The position numbers and the translations under genes are program-made. Shown in pieces: positions 55,365 to 64,000 of a stretch of DNA of 64,000 nt; position 1 is the first letter of the stretch; each line of letters starts with the position of its first letter. Source of the stretch: Pyxicephalus adspersus (lineage: Eukaryota > Chordata > Amphibia > Anura > Pyxicephalidae); assembly GCF_032062135.1 (NCBI RefSeq), contig NC_092869.1:42691219-42755218 (forward strand), written 5' to 3'. Under the pieces are notes generated by a model that was not told the DNA's origin, searched no databases, and was given only the letters and a program-made list of their open reading frames with translations.

Positions 55365-56898
55365 ACCATCCACCCCCCATTTACTAATATCCCCCCACCT
55401 TATCCTCCAATTCATTACTACTCGCCATCTAATTCCAATAACCTCCTAATTCACTACTATTACCCAACTAACTAATCCCTTCCCACCCCCAAATCATTCC
55501 CTTCTTCAAATTAACTGATATTCGCGCCCCCCCCCCCCATTTCATTACTACTCCCCCAAATATTGCTCCATTTTACTTATACCCCTCAATTCACTAATAT
55601 CCCCCTACCCACATCTGGTGGAGAAGGAATTATGAAACTCCATGGCTGCTCCTCCTTGGCTTTTTATGCTGGTGAGACCCCAAGGTTGCAGCATTTGGTG
55701 TTACTGCAGTAGAGTCTGGTTATGCTTCAGTGAATTATATATCATCAATGTAGGAGGGGGGTATAGGAAATGGTTGGCATGTGCAGTGCCCCCCACTGAC
55801 AGAGCTGTGAAATTGTGTCCCCTGCCCCCAGGATTCTCCTCCCTTTCCCTGGCCGACCAAATGTGCCTCCTACAAGGAGCCTGGATGGAGATTCTCCTGC
55901 TGGGAGTTGTATTCCGCTCTCTGCCGCACCAAGATCAGCTGATCTATGCCGATGACTTTATTATGGACGACAGAAGAGCGCGAGTGAGCGGTCTGCACCA
56001 CCTCTACAGCTGCACCATGCAACTGGTCCATCGCTACAGGCAACTGCGCATGGACAAGGAGGAGTATGTCACCCTCAAGGCAATAGTGCTCACCAACTCA
56101 GGTACTGACCCCTGAACCACCCCACCCCCATACACTCACTGGTAGTACTCCCCTACTTACCCATGAACCATCCCCATACACTCACTGGTAATACCCCCCT
56201 ACTTACCCCTGAACCACCCCATACACTCACTGGTAGTACCCCTCCTACTGACCCCTCAACCACCCCGCCCCAATATACTCACGGGTAGTACCCCCCTACT
56301 GACCCCTAAACCACCTTGCCCCCATACACCTACCAGTACCCTCTTACTGACCCCTGAACCCCCCCTATACACTCACTTGGTAGTACCCCTCTACTGACCC
56401 CCTTATACACTCACTGGTAGTACCCCCCTACTGACCCCTGAACCACCTTGCCCCCATACACCTACCAGTACTTACCAGTACTGACCCCTGAAACCCCCCC
56501 CATCCATACACTCACTTGGTGTGACCACCCCCTACTGACCCCTGACTCCCCCAAACTTTTTGGTAATTGCCCCCCTGACCTCTAACCCTTACACATGCTG
56601 ATACCCCCTGTAGTGCACTGTCTGCACTCACCTTTCCTTCTTTTCTCCCACAGACTCAGCACACATTGAGGACCGGCAAAGTGTTCAGGATTTGCAGGAT
56701 CTCCTCCAGGAGGCGCTACAGGAATATGAGATGAGTCGTCAGTGCGAGGAGTCGCGTAGAGTCGCTCAGCTTCTGCTCACCCTCCCGCTACTGCGCCAGA
56801 CTGCCAGCATGCTGGTTCACCACTTCCACACCGTGCGGGAGCAGGGCACAGTGCCAATGCACAAACTCTTCCTGGAAATGCTGGAGGCCAAAGTCTGA
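52512..56898 (+). CDS. ESRRB: Estrogen-related receptor, ESRRB by position
   Basis: Seven coding exons: 52512-52561, 53541-53899, 54293-54409, 54595-54705, 55042-55209, 55832-56101, 56654-56898. They join to 439 residues. ERRs are orphan nuclear receptors binding TCAAGGTCA-type elements as monomers or dimers without a known natural ligand. Seen: the zinc-finger domain from C107 ([20 protein letters not shown]), P-box EACKA (125-129), the C-terminal extension [16 protein letters not shown], a ligand domain with [17 protein letters not shown] and [12 protein letters not shown], and the AF-2 end [13 protein letters not shown]. The N-terminus keeps a LKQETSSP motif. The hinge and ligand domain are unusually divergent, for example [20 protein letters not shown], with features of both ESRRB and ESRRG. 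The neighbours IFT43 and VASH1 argue for ESRRB; a fourth ERR type cannot be excluded. The upstream exon is kept because it joins in frame and resembles the ESRRG N-terminal extension; M22 is an alternative start. Confidence 0.87.
52625..53235. repeat. GTAGGTG-rich degenerate minisatellite in ESRRB intron 1
   Basis: Irregular units with GTGTATATCTCTAGGTAGGT. Many GGTAGGT/GGTAAGT-like motifs look like weak 5' splice sites. Confidence 0.85.
53985..54215. repeat. 20-bp minisatellite in ESRRB intron 2
   Basis: About 11 units of GGTTGGGACCTGACTGGTGG, several of them identical in a row. Confidence 0.95.
54725..55010. repeat. 30-bp minisatellite in ESRRB intron 4
   Basis: About 9 units with GAGAGGGATAGAGAGGCTGG and CACTGCGGGT. 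It is a multiple of 3, hence long Glu/Arg/Gly ORFs that are not real. Confidence 0.93.
55328..55364. repeat. 37-base poly-C tract in ESRRB intron 5
   Basis: An unbroken run of 37 C, in a wider C-rich stretch 55250-55600. The minus strand can form stacked G-quadruplexes and the plus strand an i-motif. Confidence 0.97.
56105..56600. repeat. C-rich minisatellite in ESRRB intron 6
   Basis: Units of about 45-60 bp with CCCATACACTCACTGGTAGT and CTACTGACCCCTGAACCACC. The first unit overlaps the exon 6 donor region (GTACTGACCCCTGAACCACC). Confidence 0.88.
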
Positions 56899-57877
56899 CT
56901 GTGGGGCTCTCAGGGGACTTTTAAACATTATAAAGGTTGGTATTCCCATCCCTGGCACAAGTGGCATGGTGGGCAGAGGACTTTACCAACCCTGAGACTT
57001 TCCAGAACATTGCCAAGGGCCCATCACTGGGACCCTACACCCCTTGATAACTGCACTCCTTCTTCAGGGGCTGCACCCTTTCCCCTACTACTGCCCAATT
57101 TTGGCACTTACTGATGATTCCACACTTGTGCTCAGCAACCCCCCACACACACACACAATTTCTTTGGATGATGTAATCTGACTGGAGAGATCCTCAGGGG
57201 CGGAGCAAGAAATTTACTCTTACAATGGCTCTATGACCAGCACTGCAGGAATGAGAACCTGAGCCCCCTCTCCTCCTAGGGACCCGCCTTGTTCTTCTAT
57301 GGACACACCCTCCTCTCCTTGGGACACACCCTCTTTTGGGGGACACACCCTCCTCTCCTTGAGACTCCTCCCACTCTTGGGAGTGTTTGACAATTGCACA
57401 GATTCACCTTCTCTTGTATTTATTTTTGTGATATACTGGACAGAATTATTTCAGAGATTTGATTGGTTATTGAAATGAGAGGCGGAACCACAAACTCAAT
57501 AGATGGCGGAAATCATTGACTGCGCCAATGAATGACATTTGGTGTCAGCCTGATTTTTTATTGCAGCTGTCAGTACTGAGCTCACATGATTGGCCGTGAG
57601 CTGGTGACCCCAGACAGGACCACAAACATCTCAATTGTGTGTTAGGGGGTGACCCATGCAGAAAGACCCTGTCACCCCTATCCTGCCAGGGGGCAAATGG
57701 CGGAAAATTATTTCAAGGGTCCCTACTTCATTCAGCAGTACTTCCTGCCCCACCCAGCAGAGGCAGACGAATCTGGGGTCACCAAAATTCCTCTACATCT
57801 GTGCCCCACAAGCCCCTCCCACTGTCACACATGCCCTCCTCATTGTATAGCCCCACCCATCAATGCATAACAATGTA

Positions 57878-57883
57878 AATAAA
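57878..57883 (+). terminator. ESRRB: ESRRB poly(A) signal AATAAA
   Basis: AATAAA 980 bases after the stop, followed by a TGTTGTCTCTTG element. 56900-57877 is therefore read as 3' UTR; no ORF in it looks real. Confidence 0.75.
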
Positions 57884-58269
57884 GTAATACATGTGACTCC
57901 GCCCCCTGTTGTCTCTTGCTATCCCTGGGAATCTCCCCACAAATCATGTTCTTCGCCTGATATCACGTGTCCTATCTGGACGTGGTCGCCGTGGTAGGGG
58001 CGTGGTCACCTATATCATCGCTATCTTCTTAATATACGGGGATTCAGAATCACTGGAAATCACGTGATACACAGTTATGATGGGGACACCAAACTATGAC
58101 ACAAGATTTGGGGGGAGGTAGTAGGTGGTCACGTGACTAGCTCTTTACCCATACAATGTGCATTCTGGGAAAGGAATCGCTTTGATGGATTTCCTGGATC
58201 TCAATCAACTTTTCCTGATATCAGCCTACCATCCCCCATCTCCCATCACCTCCCATCCTCCACCGTCAT

Positions 58270-58442
58270 CCCCATTCTCCATCCCCGATATGAGGACCAC
58301 GGCACTGGGCGGAGCCCCAAAGGATGCACGCCCCGCCCAGACCCCGCCCAATTACATCAGTGATGGCCGGTGAAGCTCCGCCCCTCAGCGGGCTCCGGAG
58401 GGATGAGGATGAGACGGTCGGGCGGCTCCTGAGGGTCCTGGG
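58270..58442 (+). promoter_or_regulatory. VASH1: VASH1 promoter and 5' UTR
   Basis: CpG-rich with GGGCGGAGCCCC (58308-58319) and CCCCGCCC boxes (58331-58349). Three ATGs (58363, 58403, 58409) lie upstream of the chosen start in other frames, so upstream ORFs could dampen translation. Confidence 0.55.
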
Positions 58443-61434
58443 ATGTCGGAGGGGCCCCAGGAGGACGGAGGGGCCCCATTTTATGTAAACCGGGGGGGCC
58501 TCCCTATTCAGGCCGACACATGGGAGAGAATGTGGGGTCACATCGCCCGGACACACCCGAATGGGGAGGAGCTGGAGAGACAGATCAGATCGGCCACCGA
58601 CCTGCCCAGGGTGAGTTATAGCAGCCGATGAAAGAAACACGGCTGATTCCCTCCCCCATCACTGATCCCAGGGATCCTCCCATCCCCCGGGATCATCACC
58701 ATCCCCCTAATATCATACTCATTCCTGATCACCCCCATCATCATCCTACCCCACTCACCCCTATTGTCATCATAATCCCCCTCCCCCATCACTGATCCCT
58801 GGGATCCTCATTCCCCAATATTATCATTACTTGTCCCTATTGTCATCCCCATCACCATCCTCACCATTGTCCTCTATTGTCATCCTCATCCCCTGTCACT
58901 GATCCCTGGGAATCTTCATTCCCTTTTATCATAATCCTCCTCCTCATCATCGTCATCGTCATCCCACCCCACTGACCCCCAATATCACCCCTTCCTCCGA
59001 CACTGATCCCTGGGATCTTCATCACCATCCTCTATTTTCGACATCCCCCTCCCCCCACTGGTCCTGTATCACCATCCCCAGTCCTCACTCCCCCCCCTCT
59101 CTCGGCAGGTGCCAGTCCCCGTGGTCCCCGTGTTTGGTGTGGGCTCCTCAGTCCAGGAAAAGGTGGAAGCCGTCCAGCGATATATCCGAGAGCTGCAGTA
59201 TCCTTTCTACCCGGGAAGGGCTCAGGCGGCCCGACTATTGATTGGTTGATGGGGCAGCAATAGCCAGGGTTATGGGGTATTCCGGGGTGTGTGGTGGGGT
59301 ATCAGGAGCTATCGGGGGACAAAACATCATTCAGCTGTCTTTCCAGTAACTCATCACTCAGATATAACCACACCGGAACCCAATTCTTCGAAATCAAGAA
59401 GACCAGACCACTAACCGGGTGAGAGGATGGGGATGACAAAGGGGTCACGGGGAGTTCCGATAATGAAGGGGTGCTGGAGGTATTGGGAGGTTGGTAATGG
59501 GGAGGTATTGGGGGGAGGGTTGGTAATGGGGGTAATAGAGGTGGGGGGGGGGGGCGGGGGGGGGGGATTATGATGTTGGGGTTGGGGGTTTGGTAATGGA
59601 TGGATGGAGGTGTTGAGGGGTTATGGAGGTTTTTATGGGGGGTAACCAATTCTAATGGTGTTTCTCCCCCTGAAGGTTGATGGATCTGGCGAAGGAGATG
59701 ACCAAAGAAGCTCTGCCAATCAAATGTCTGGAGGCCGTCATCCTGGCCATGTATCCTTCTGTACAAGTCCTGGTTGTGTTATGGGGGAACTCTCAAGTGC
59801 CCCCCCATGTGCCCCCTCCAAGATCTGCCCTTTGTGACATGGGCTGGGGCCCATGTTCCCCATGGTGCAGCATGGTGGTATTCTGTATGTTAGGGGTGTT
59901 TCCTATGCTGGGGAAATGGCAGTGCTCTCGGCGGTGGGAATCTTGCCCATGGCGTGGAACAATGGCACTCTTTAAGTCAAGTGATGGGGGTGGTTTTAGA
60001 CATGGCAGGCAATGCTTTCAGTAATGGGGGTGCTCCCTATTGAATGGCAGTGTTCTGAATGGTGGCGGTGCTCACTGGTGGGGGTTTGGGGTGTTGTCCC
60101 TGGCATAGGATGATGGTGCTCCAGGTGTGAAATGGTGGGTACTCTCCATAGTGGTAGATGGGGTTGCTCACCATTTTGGGAGTCTTCTAAATGTTAGGGC
60201 TGCCCTATATGTATTGGGGGTATTGTTGGGTATGGGGTGCTCTCCAGGATGGGGGGTTCTTTTGGTCTCCATGGCAGGGGATGAGGAAGGCACTCAGCAA
60301 TAAGGGTGGTCCTTTTAAAGCAGAAGAGGGATGCTTTCCATGATGGGGGGCTCTTGGTGATAAGGACGGCCCCTATGGCAGGGGATGGGGGGGCTCTTGG
60401 TGATAAGGATGGCCCCCATGGCAGGGGATGGGGGGTGCTCTCGATGATAGGGGTGGTCTCCATGGCAGGAGATGGGGGGTGCTCTCGGTGATTGAGGTGG
60501 TCCCCATGGGGATGTTTTTTTTTGTACCCTCCGTTGTCCTCCTGACCTCCCATCGCAGCTATCTTACCAACAGCATCCCTGCGTTGGAGCGTTTCCCTAT
60601 CAGCTTCAAGACGCAGTTCTCGGGCGGCTGTTTCCGCCATATTGTTCTTGGCTTATACGGGAACGGGTACTTTGGTGCTGTAGGGATCAGCCGACGGGAC
60701 GACCTGATGTACAAACCTCTCCATTATCGGACTCTCAGCGATTTGTTGGTGGATTTCCAGGAGGCGTACGCCCGATGCTGGCACACTCTGCGTAAGGTGA
60801 AGATTGGCCCCTTCGTGTCACATGACCCCCACAGCGTTGAGCAGATTGACTGGAAGCACTCCGTGCTGGACGTGCAGGAGCTGAGTGCGGAGGGGCTGCG
60901 CAGGGAGTTGGAGAGACACAGCAGGGAGATGAGACTCAGGGTAAGGGCGGAGGGCTTGGACCCCTGGTGGAGTGGGCACGGATCCCTGGGTGACATCACC
61001 CCCTAAAATATTTCCTTTCTTTTCTTAGATTACCAAGGGACCCCCTTCACCACCAAAGGAGAGAAAGAGGGATATTACCCCGTCCCCCCAGCGAGGACAG
61101 TCCAGCCCACACCGCAGGGAGCGGCAGGACAGACGGTAATGTGCAGAAACCCTCACGTTTTATAACCCCCCCCCCCCCCCCATTGGCTTTTATATGTCTG
61201 ATTATATTTAAATGTCTCAATCTGCCCCGCCTCCTCTGCCAGTAGCTCCTCCTCTTTAACCTTATATGGAATGATTTCAGATTTGTTTTGTGGGAAATCT
61301 GGAAAACCTGAAAGTGAGAATTTGAACTCCGCCTGCATTGATCAACTTCTTTTTTATCTTACAGATCGTCTGGGGAAAAACCTTCCGATCCCAAATCTCT
61401 ACCTGACCTCAGCGGGTACCAGATCCGGGTGTGA
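58443..61434 (+). CDS. VASH1: Vasohibin-1, tubulin carboxypeptidase
   Basis: Seven coding exons: 58443-58610, 59109-59197, 59362-59418, 59676-59750, 60559-60940, 61029-61135, 61365-61434. They join to 315 residues (human 365; the N-terminal tail is shorter). With SVBP, vasohibins remove the C-terminal tyrosine of alpha-tubulin; VASH1 was first described as an endothelial angiogenesis inhibitor. Seen: PFYVNRGGLPIQADTWERMW, LQYNHTGTQFFEIKKTRPL, and the transglutaminase-like triad C122 (PIKCLEAV), H157 (FRHIVLG) and S174 (GISRRDD). Their spacing (35 and 17) equals that of human C169/H204/S221. SVSHDPHSVEQ-like SHDPHSVEQIDWKHSVLDVQ and the end DLSGYQIRV favour VASH1 over VASH2. Introns 2 and 4 start GTATCCTT and look like U12-type introns. 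The start is the only ATG in frame with the conserved domain. Confidence 0.95.
58640..59085. repeat. Degenerate CATC-rich repeats in VASH1 intron 1
   Basis: Units with CACTGATCCCTGGGATCCTC, ATTGTCATC and CCATCCTC fill the intron without a fixed period. Confidence 0.75.
59198..59361 (+). other. VASH1: U12-type intron 2 of VASH1
   Basis: The 5' end is GTATCCTTT, a perfect U12 donor. TTCCAGTAACTC near the 3' end supplies a U12-like branch site; its branch A is about 12 bases before the acceptor. The joined codons CA|A give LQYNHTG in frame, while a U2-like AG at 59345-59346 would break the frame. Confidence 0.85.
59751..60558 (+). other. VASH1: U12-type intron 4 of VASH1
   Basis: The 5' end is GTATCCTTC (8 of 9 match the U12 donor). 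Near the 3' end TCCTCCTGACCTC supplies a branch site with the A about 13 bases before CAG. The joined codons AT|C give AIYLTNS in frame. Confidence 0.8.
60230..60510. repeat. About 42-bp minisatellite in VASH1 intron 4
   Basis: Units with CCCATGGCAGGGGATGGGGG and GCTCTTGGTGATAAGG. It is multiple-of-3 in parts, so ORFs cross it. The G-rich left part of the intron (59770-60230) is more degenerate. Confidence 0.85.
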
Positions 61435-61978
61435 GCGCCATGCAGTGACCTCGTCCCACCTGGACTTAATGCACTGCGACGCAGAATGAAACCTTTAGAT
61501 GTAGATGACCCCGCCCCTATTTGTGTCAGGCCCGGGACGGAAGGCGCACTGTATGCCCAATAGTGATGACCGCCAGAGGCGGAACTACAAATCATGTGAC
61601 AGGGTCACCCCCAACCTACAGACTGGCTGTGACCAACCAGTGACAACTGTGGGAGGGGCTTCAGGTCAGAAATAATCCTTTGCAGTTTTGCCTTAGCACC
61701 ATGCCACATGTGCCAGCCTAATGCCCCAGTGTTGCCAGGTCATCCCCACCTGGCGGAGAACCTATTGCCCTCACTGCCACCGGGTGAACCCCTCCTGGCA
61801 AAAGGGCCTATCACCCTCACTTACCTGCCAGGTGACCCTCCCCCCACCTATCAGAGAGCCTATTGGCCTCACTACCGACAGCTGACCTCTGCCTGGGGGC
61901 AAGGAGGGGAACCCACACCTGGCAGAATGTCCCCTTTTCCAAATATTTATTGCTCCCAATACTTTTACACTGAATCCT

Positions 61979-61984
61979 AATAAA
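61979..61984 (+). terminator. VASH1: VASH1 poly(A) signal AATAAA
   Basis: AATAAA 545 bases after the VASH1 stop, followed by a TGTTCTTTGTATG downstream element. It lies 69 bases from the ANGEL1 signal on the other strand. Confidence 0.8.
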
Positions 61985-62052
61985 GCGGATGATCTGCTAT
62001 TTGCGTGTTCTTTGTATGACGGAATGACAGATCCAGAGCTGTATTTTACAAA

Positions 62053-62058
62053 TTTATT
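62053..62058 (-). terminator. ANGEL1: ANGEL1 poly(A) signal AATAAA
   Basis: Complement of TTTATT, 186 bases past the ANGEL1 stop. The two convergent genes end within about 70 bases of each other. Confidence 0.75.
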
Positions 62059-62243
62059 ACAACTGTCTGCTCTCTGATAAAACCTCTTCATATGTACACA
62101 TTTTACATACATGTCTTTAGGAGAGCAGCACATGTGTATCATGTACAACAGAAAATGGTGACACCAGCAGGATTGGGGGTGGGGATTGAAAATTTAAAAA
62201 GACCTGGGAAATGTCCCAACTCTGGGCAGGGAGCGACCTCCGG

Positions 62244-64000
62244 TTATGGGGTTGAGAGGTCCAGGCTGAACCGAGCCAGGAGGCAGAGATGGTCGGAGCA
62301 GCAAAACGGGTTTGGAAGTCCCTGTGCCGCCCACAGATCATCCTCTGCCAGCAGACACAGACGCCCCAACAGCTTTAGCTGGCCATCCTGGAAGAAGCGC
62401 AGACCTGAAGGGGACACCGATATAAACATGTATGACGGAGAGACAATGTAATGCAATCATAGCTTGATCTAGGCATGTGCTCACCTTGGTTGGTGTTACA
62501 CACGGGGACGGGCTCTGCAGAGTAGAAGATGTAATCCACCGTGTTGCCAATTCCCAGCGGAAATGTTGTTACCTCATAACGGTCTTTAGCAGGCAGGAAG
62601 TGAGTATACGCTGAGGTCAGCTGAAGGTGATGCTGCAATAACTGGGGTGTCCTGTGGGGGGCAGAGAAGGAGGGGCAAATTAGGGACCCCCCAACCACAG
62701 ATCATACTTTATATCTAGTGCATTGCCTTGCAAGGTAACAGATACCAGGCTGTACTGCACACCGCAGTCAGGTACAGGTAGAGGAAAAATAAAATATGGC
62801 AGATGAACTGGACCATAGAAGCTCTTCCCAGCCAGGTGGGGGGGAGTCTTAAAGGTGAACACAGTTACCTGTCAGAAAGGGGGCAGAGTCCTAAAGGTGA
62901 ACAGACTTACCTGTTAGCATGGGGGATAGCTTTCAGGCAAGAAGTGAGAGGAATCCAGGTGTGGCGCAGATAGAAAAGGTGCAGTTACCTGCTGGAAAAA
63001 GGGGTGGATTCCAGATTCAAGTTGAACACATTTACCTACTACTGCAGTTAGTGATTTTGGACCATGAGGTGAACAGATAAGAGACAGTTACAAGATCCCA
63101 CAGCAGGGGGCAAGGAAAAAAAAAAAACACAAGGTGCACCTGTAAAGGGCAGTTTTTAACCAGGCGGGGGTTGGCAGTGACTTGTTAGCGCAGGAGCCGC
63201 TCCAGTTCTAAGAGGTGCACAGCTGGCAATCAGTGGATTTGGCCAGGGAACTCTTCCTTGCTGCAGCTGTCATTTGCAATTTAGCATTTTAATTTGAAGA
63301 TACCAAGCAGGTCTCCAGCAACATGAACATCTTAAGTGCCCACCATAACCCTCCCCCACCCCACCTGGGGCCCTTCCATCAGTACCTGAACAGTGATTCT
63401 GGCGGGTCCGGAAAGATCCCTGCCTGGGCAGCAGCTGTCTGTGGATCTGTCAGATATGGATGGGGAGACGTTACAGCAGCAACATAGGTGGACCCAATTC
63501 TACCTCTTATGTCCCCCCAACATTCACCCACCTGGCTTATTGTCCGTCACCCCCTTGATCAGCTCAAGGTTTTGGGGACGTTGAAGGGCATATTCACAAT
63601 ACCGGAGCTCCAAGAGGCGTTGGCGTGTAAACATCCTCCGATCTAATGGTACAAAGACAAATCACAGATGTGTGTCTCCCAGCTGCGTAATGGATGGGGT
63701 GACTATGTGTAATTTTACCTTTGACCTTTGGTGGCCTTATCGCCTTGTACTGGCAGCTGTCATTGACTCCCAAAAAGTCCGGCCACAGCGGGAAAGGCAA
63801 ATTTCGGGGTTGTAGCATATCACAGTACTGCTCCTGACCAGACACCTAGAAGAAAACACAGCAATCAGATGATGGAAAGACCCTGACCAATCCCGTTCCA
63901 CTATCCCAGCCCCACCTTCCAAGCTGGCAGGCGGCGGCAGTTCAGGACACCATTGTGCAGCAGGTGGTAGAGGGGAGAATTGGGGGTCGCGTTCAGATCC
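62244..64000 (-). CDS. ANGEL1: Angel homolog 1, C-terminal part (cut by the window edge)
   Basis: Six exons on the minus strand: from beyond 64000 to 63916, then 63845-63719, 63642-63532, 63446-63386, 62651-62485, 62404-62244. All phases join. ANGEL1 belongs to the CCR4-type endonuclease/exonuclease/phosphatase family and binds the cap-binding protein eIF4E; related ANGEL2 is a 2',3'-cyclic phosphatase. Seen: DLNATPNSPLYHLL (the D-x-N of the family's GDFN motif), LPAWKVSGQEQYCDML, PLWPDFLGVNDSCQY, YTHFLPAKDRYEVTTFPLG, NTVDYIFYSAEPVP, LKLLGRLCLLAEDDLWAAQG and the catalytic end SDHLCLLARFSLDL with its D-H pair. The match is closer to ANGEL1 than ANGEL2, and the place next to VASH1, in opposite orientation, is as in human. 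The 5' half lies outside the window. Confidence 0.95.
62820..63140. repeat. Degenerate repeat in the ANGEL1 intron
   Basis: Two to three units of about 65 bp with CTTAAAGGTGAACACAGTTACC. The rest of 62660-63385 holds nothing I can name apart from an A-run at 63115-63127. Confidence 0.6.

Overview
The window is vertebrate nuclear DNA, most likely from a frog. It has spliced genes with GT-AG introns, AATAAA signals and CpG-rich promoters. Its dispersed repeats look anuran: an L2-type LINE, a tRNA-derived SINE ending in the same 'GCGCTGTAC' tail, hAT-like MITEs, Tc1 relics, and a repeat carrying ACGCGTTTC plus CTTCATCAGG. I could run no search, so species and family names rest on protein motifs recognised by eye and on exon phases that join without breaking frame.

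Nine genes are packed into 64 kb. From left to right: TMED10 (+, 3.5-5.4 kb), BATF (+, 8.4-11.7), FLVCR2 (+, 16.8-24.9), ERG28 (-, 25.1-26.5), TTLL5 (+, 27.5-40.3), IFT43 (+, 41.8-46.8), an estrogen-related receptor called ESRRB by position (+, 52.5-56.9), VASH1 (+, 58.4-61.4) and the 3' part of ANGEL1 (-, 62.2-64.0). This is the human 14q24.3 block, compressed from more than 1.5 Mb. FOS, JDP2, TGFB3 and GPATCH2L, which lie among these genes in human, are not seen. TMED10 is also flipped relative to human.

The genes share a neighbourhood, not a pathway: p24 cargo receptor, AP-1 type transcription factor, MFS transporter, sterol-synthesis scaffold, two ciliary/microtubule genes (TTLL5, IFT43), orphan nuclear receptor, tubulin carboxypeptidase (VASH1) and an EEP-family protein. 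TTLL5 adds glutamate to tubulin tails and VASH1 removes the terminal tyrosine, so two tubulin-code enzymes sit here. ERG28 and TTLL5 are head-to-head. FLVCR2/ERG28 and VASH1/ANGEL1 are tail-to-tail with nearly touching poly(A) signals; the first pair shares a perfect palindromic signal.

Nearly every intron and spacer is filled by its own private minisatellite (units of about 20-125 bp), and five of the six large assembly gaps lie inside such arrays. The most notable details are two U12-type introns in VASH1, a GC-AG first intron in IFT43, the palindromic bidirectional poly(A) signal, an in-frame 36-bp repeat running through the FLVCR2 exon 1 donor, a divergent ESRR with an upstream coding exon, and several nested or inverted repeat structures.
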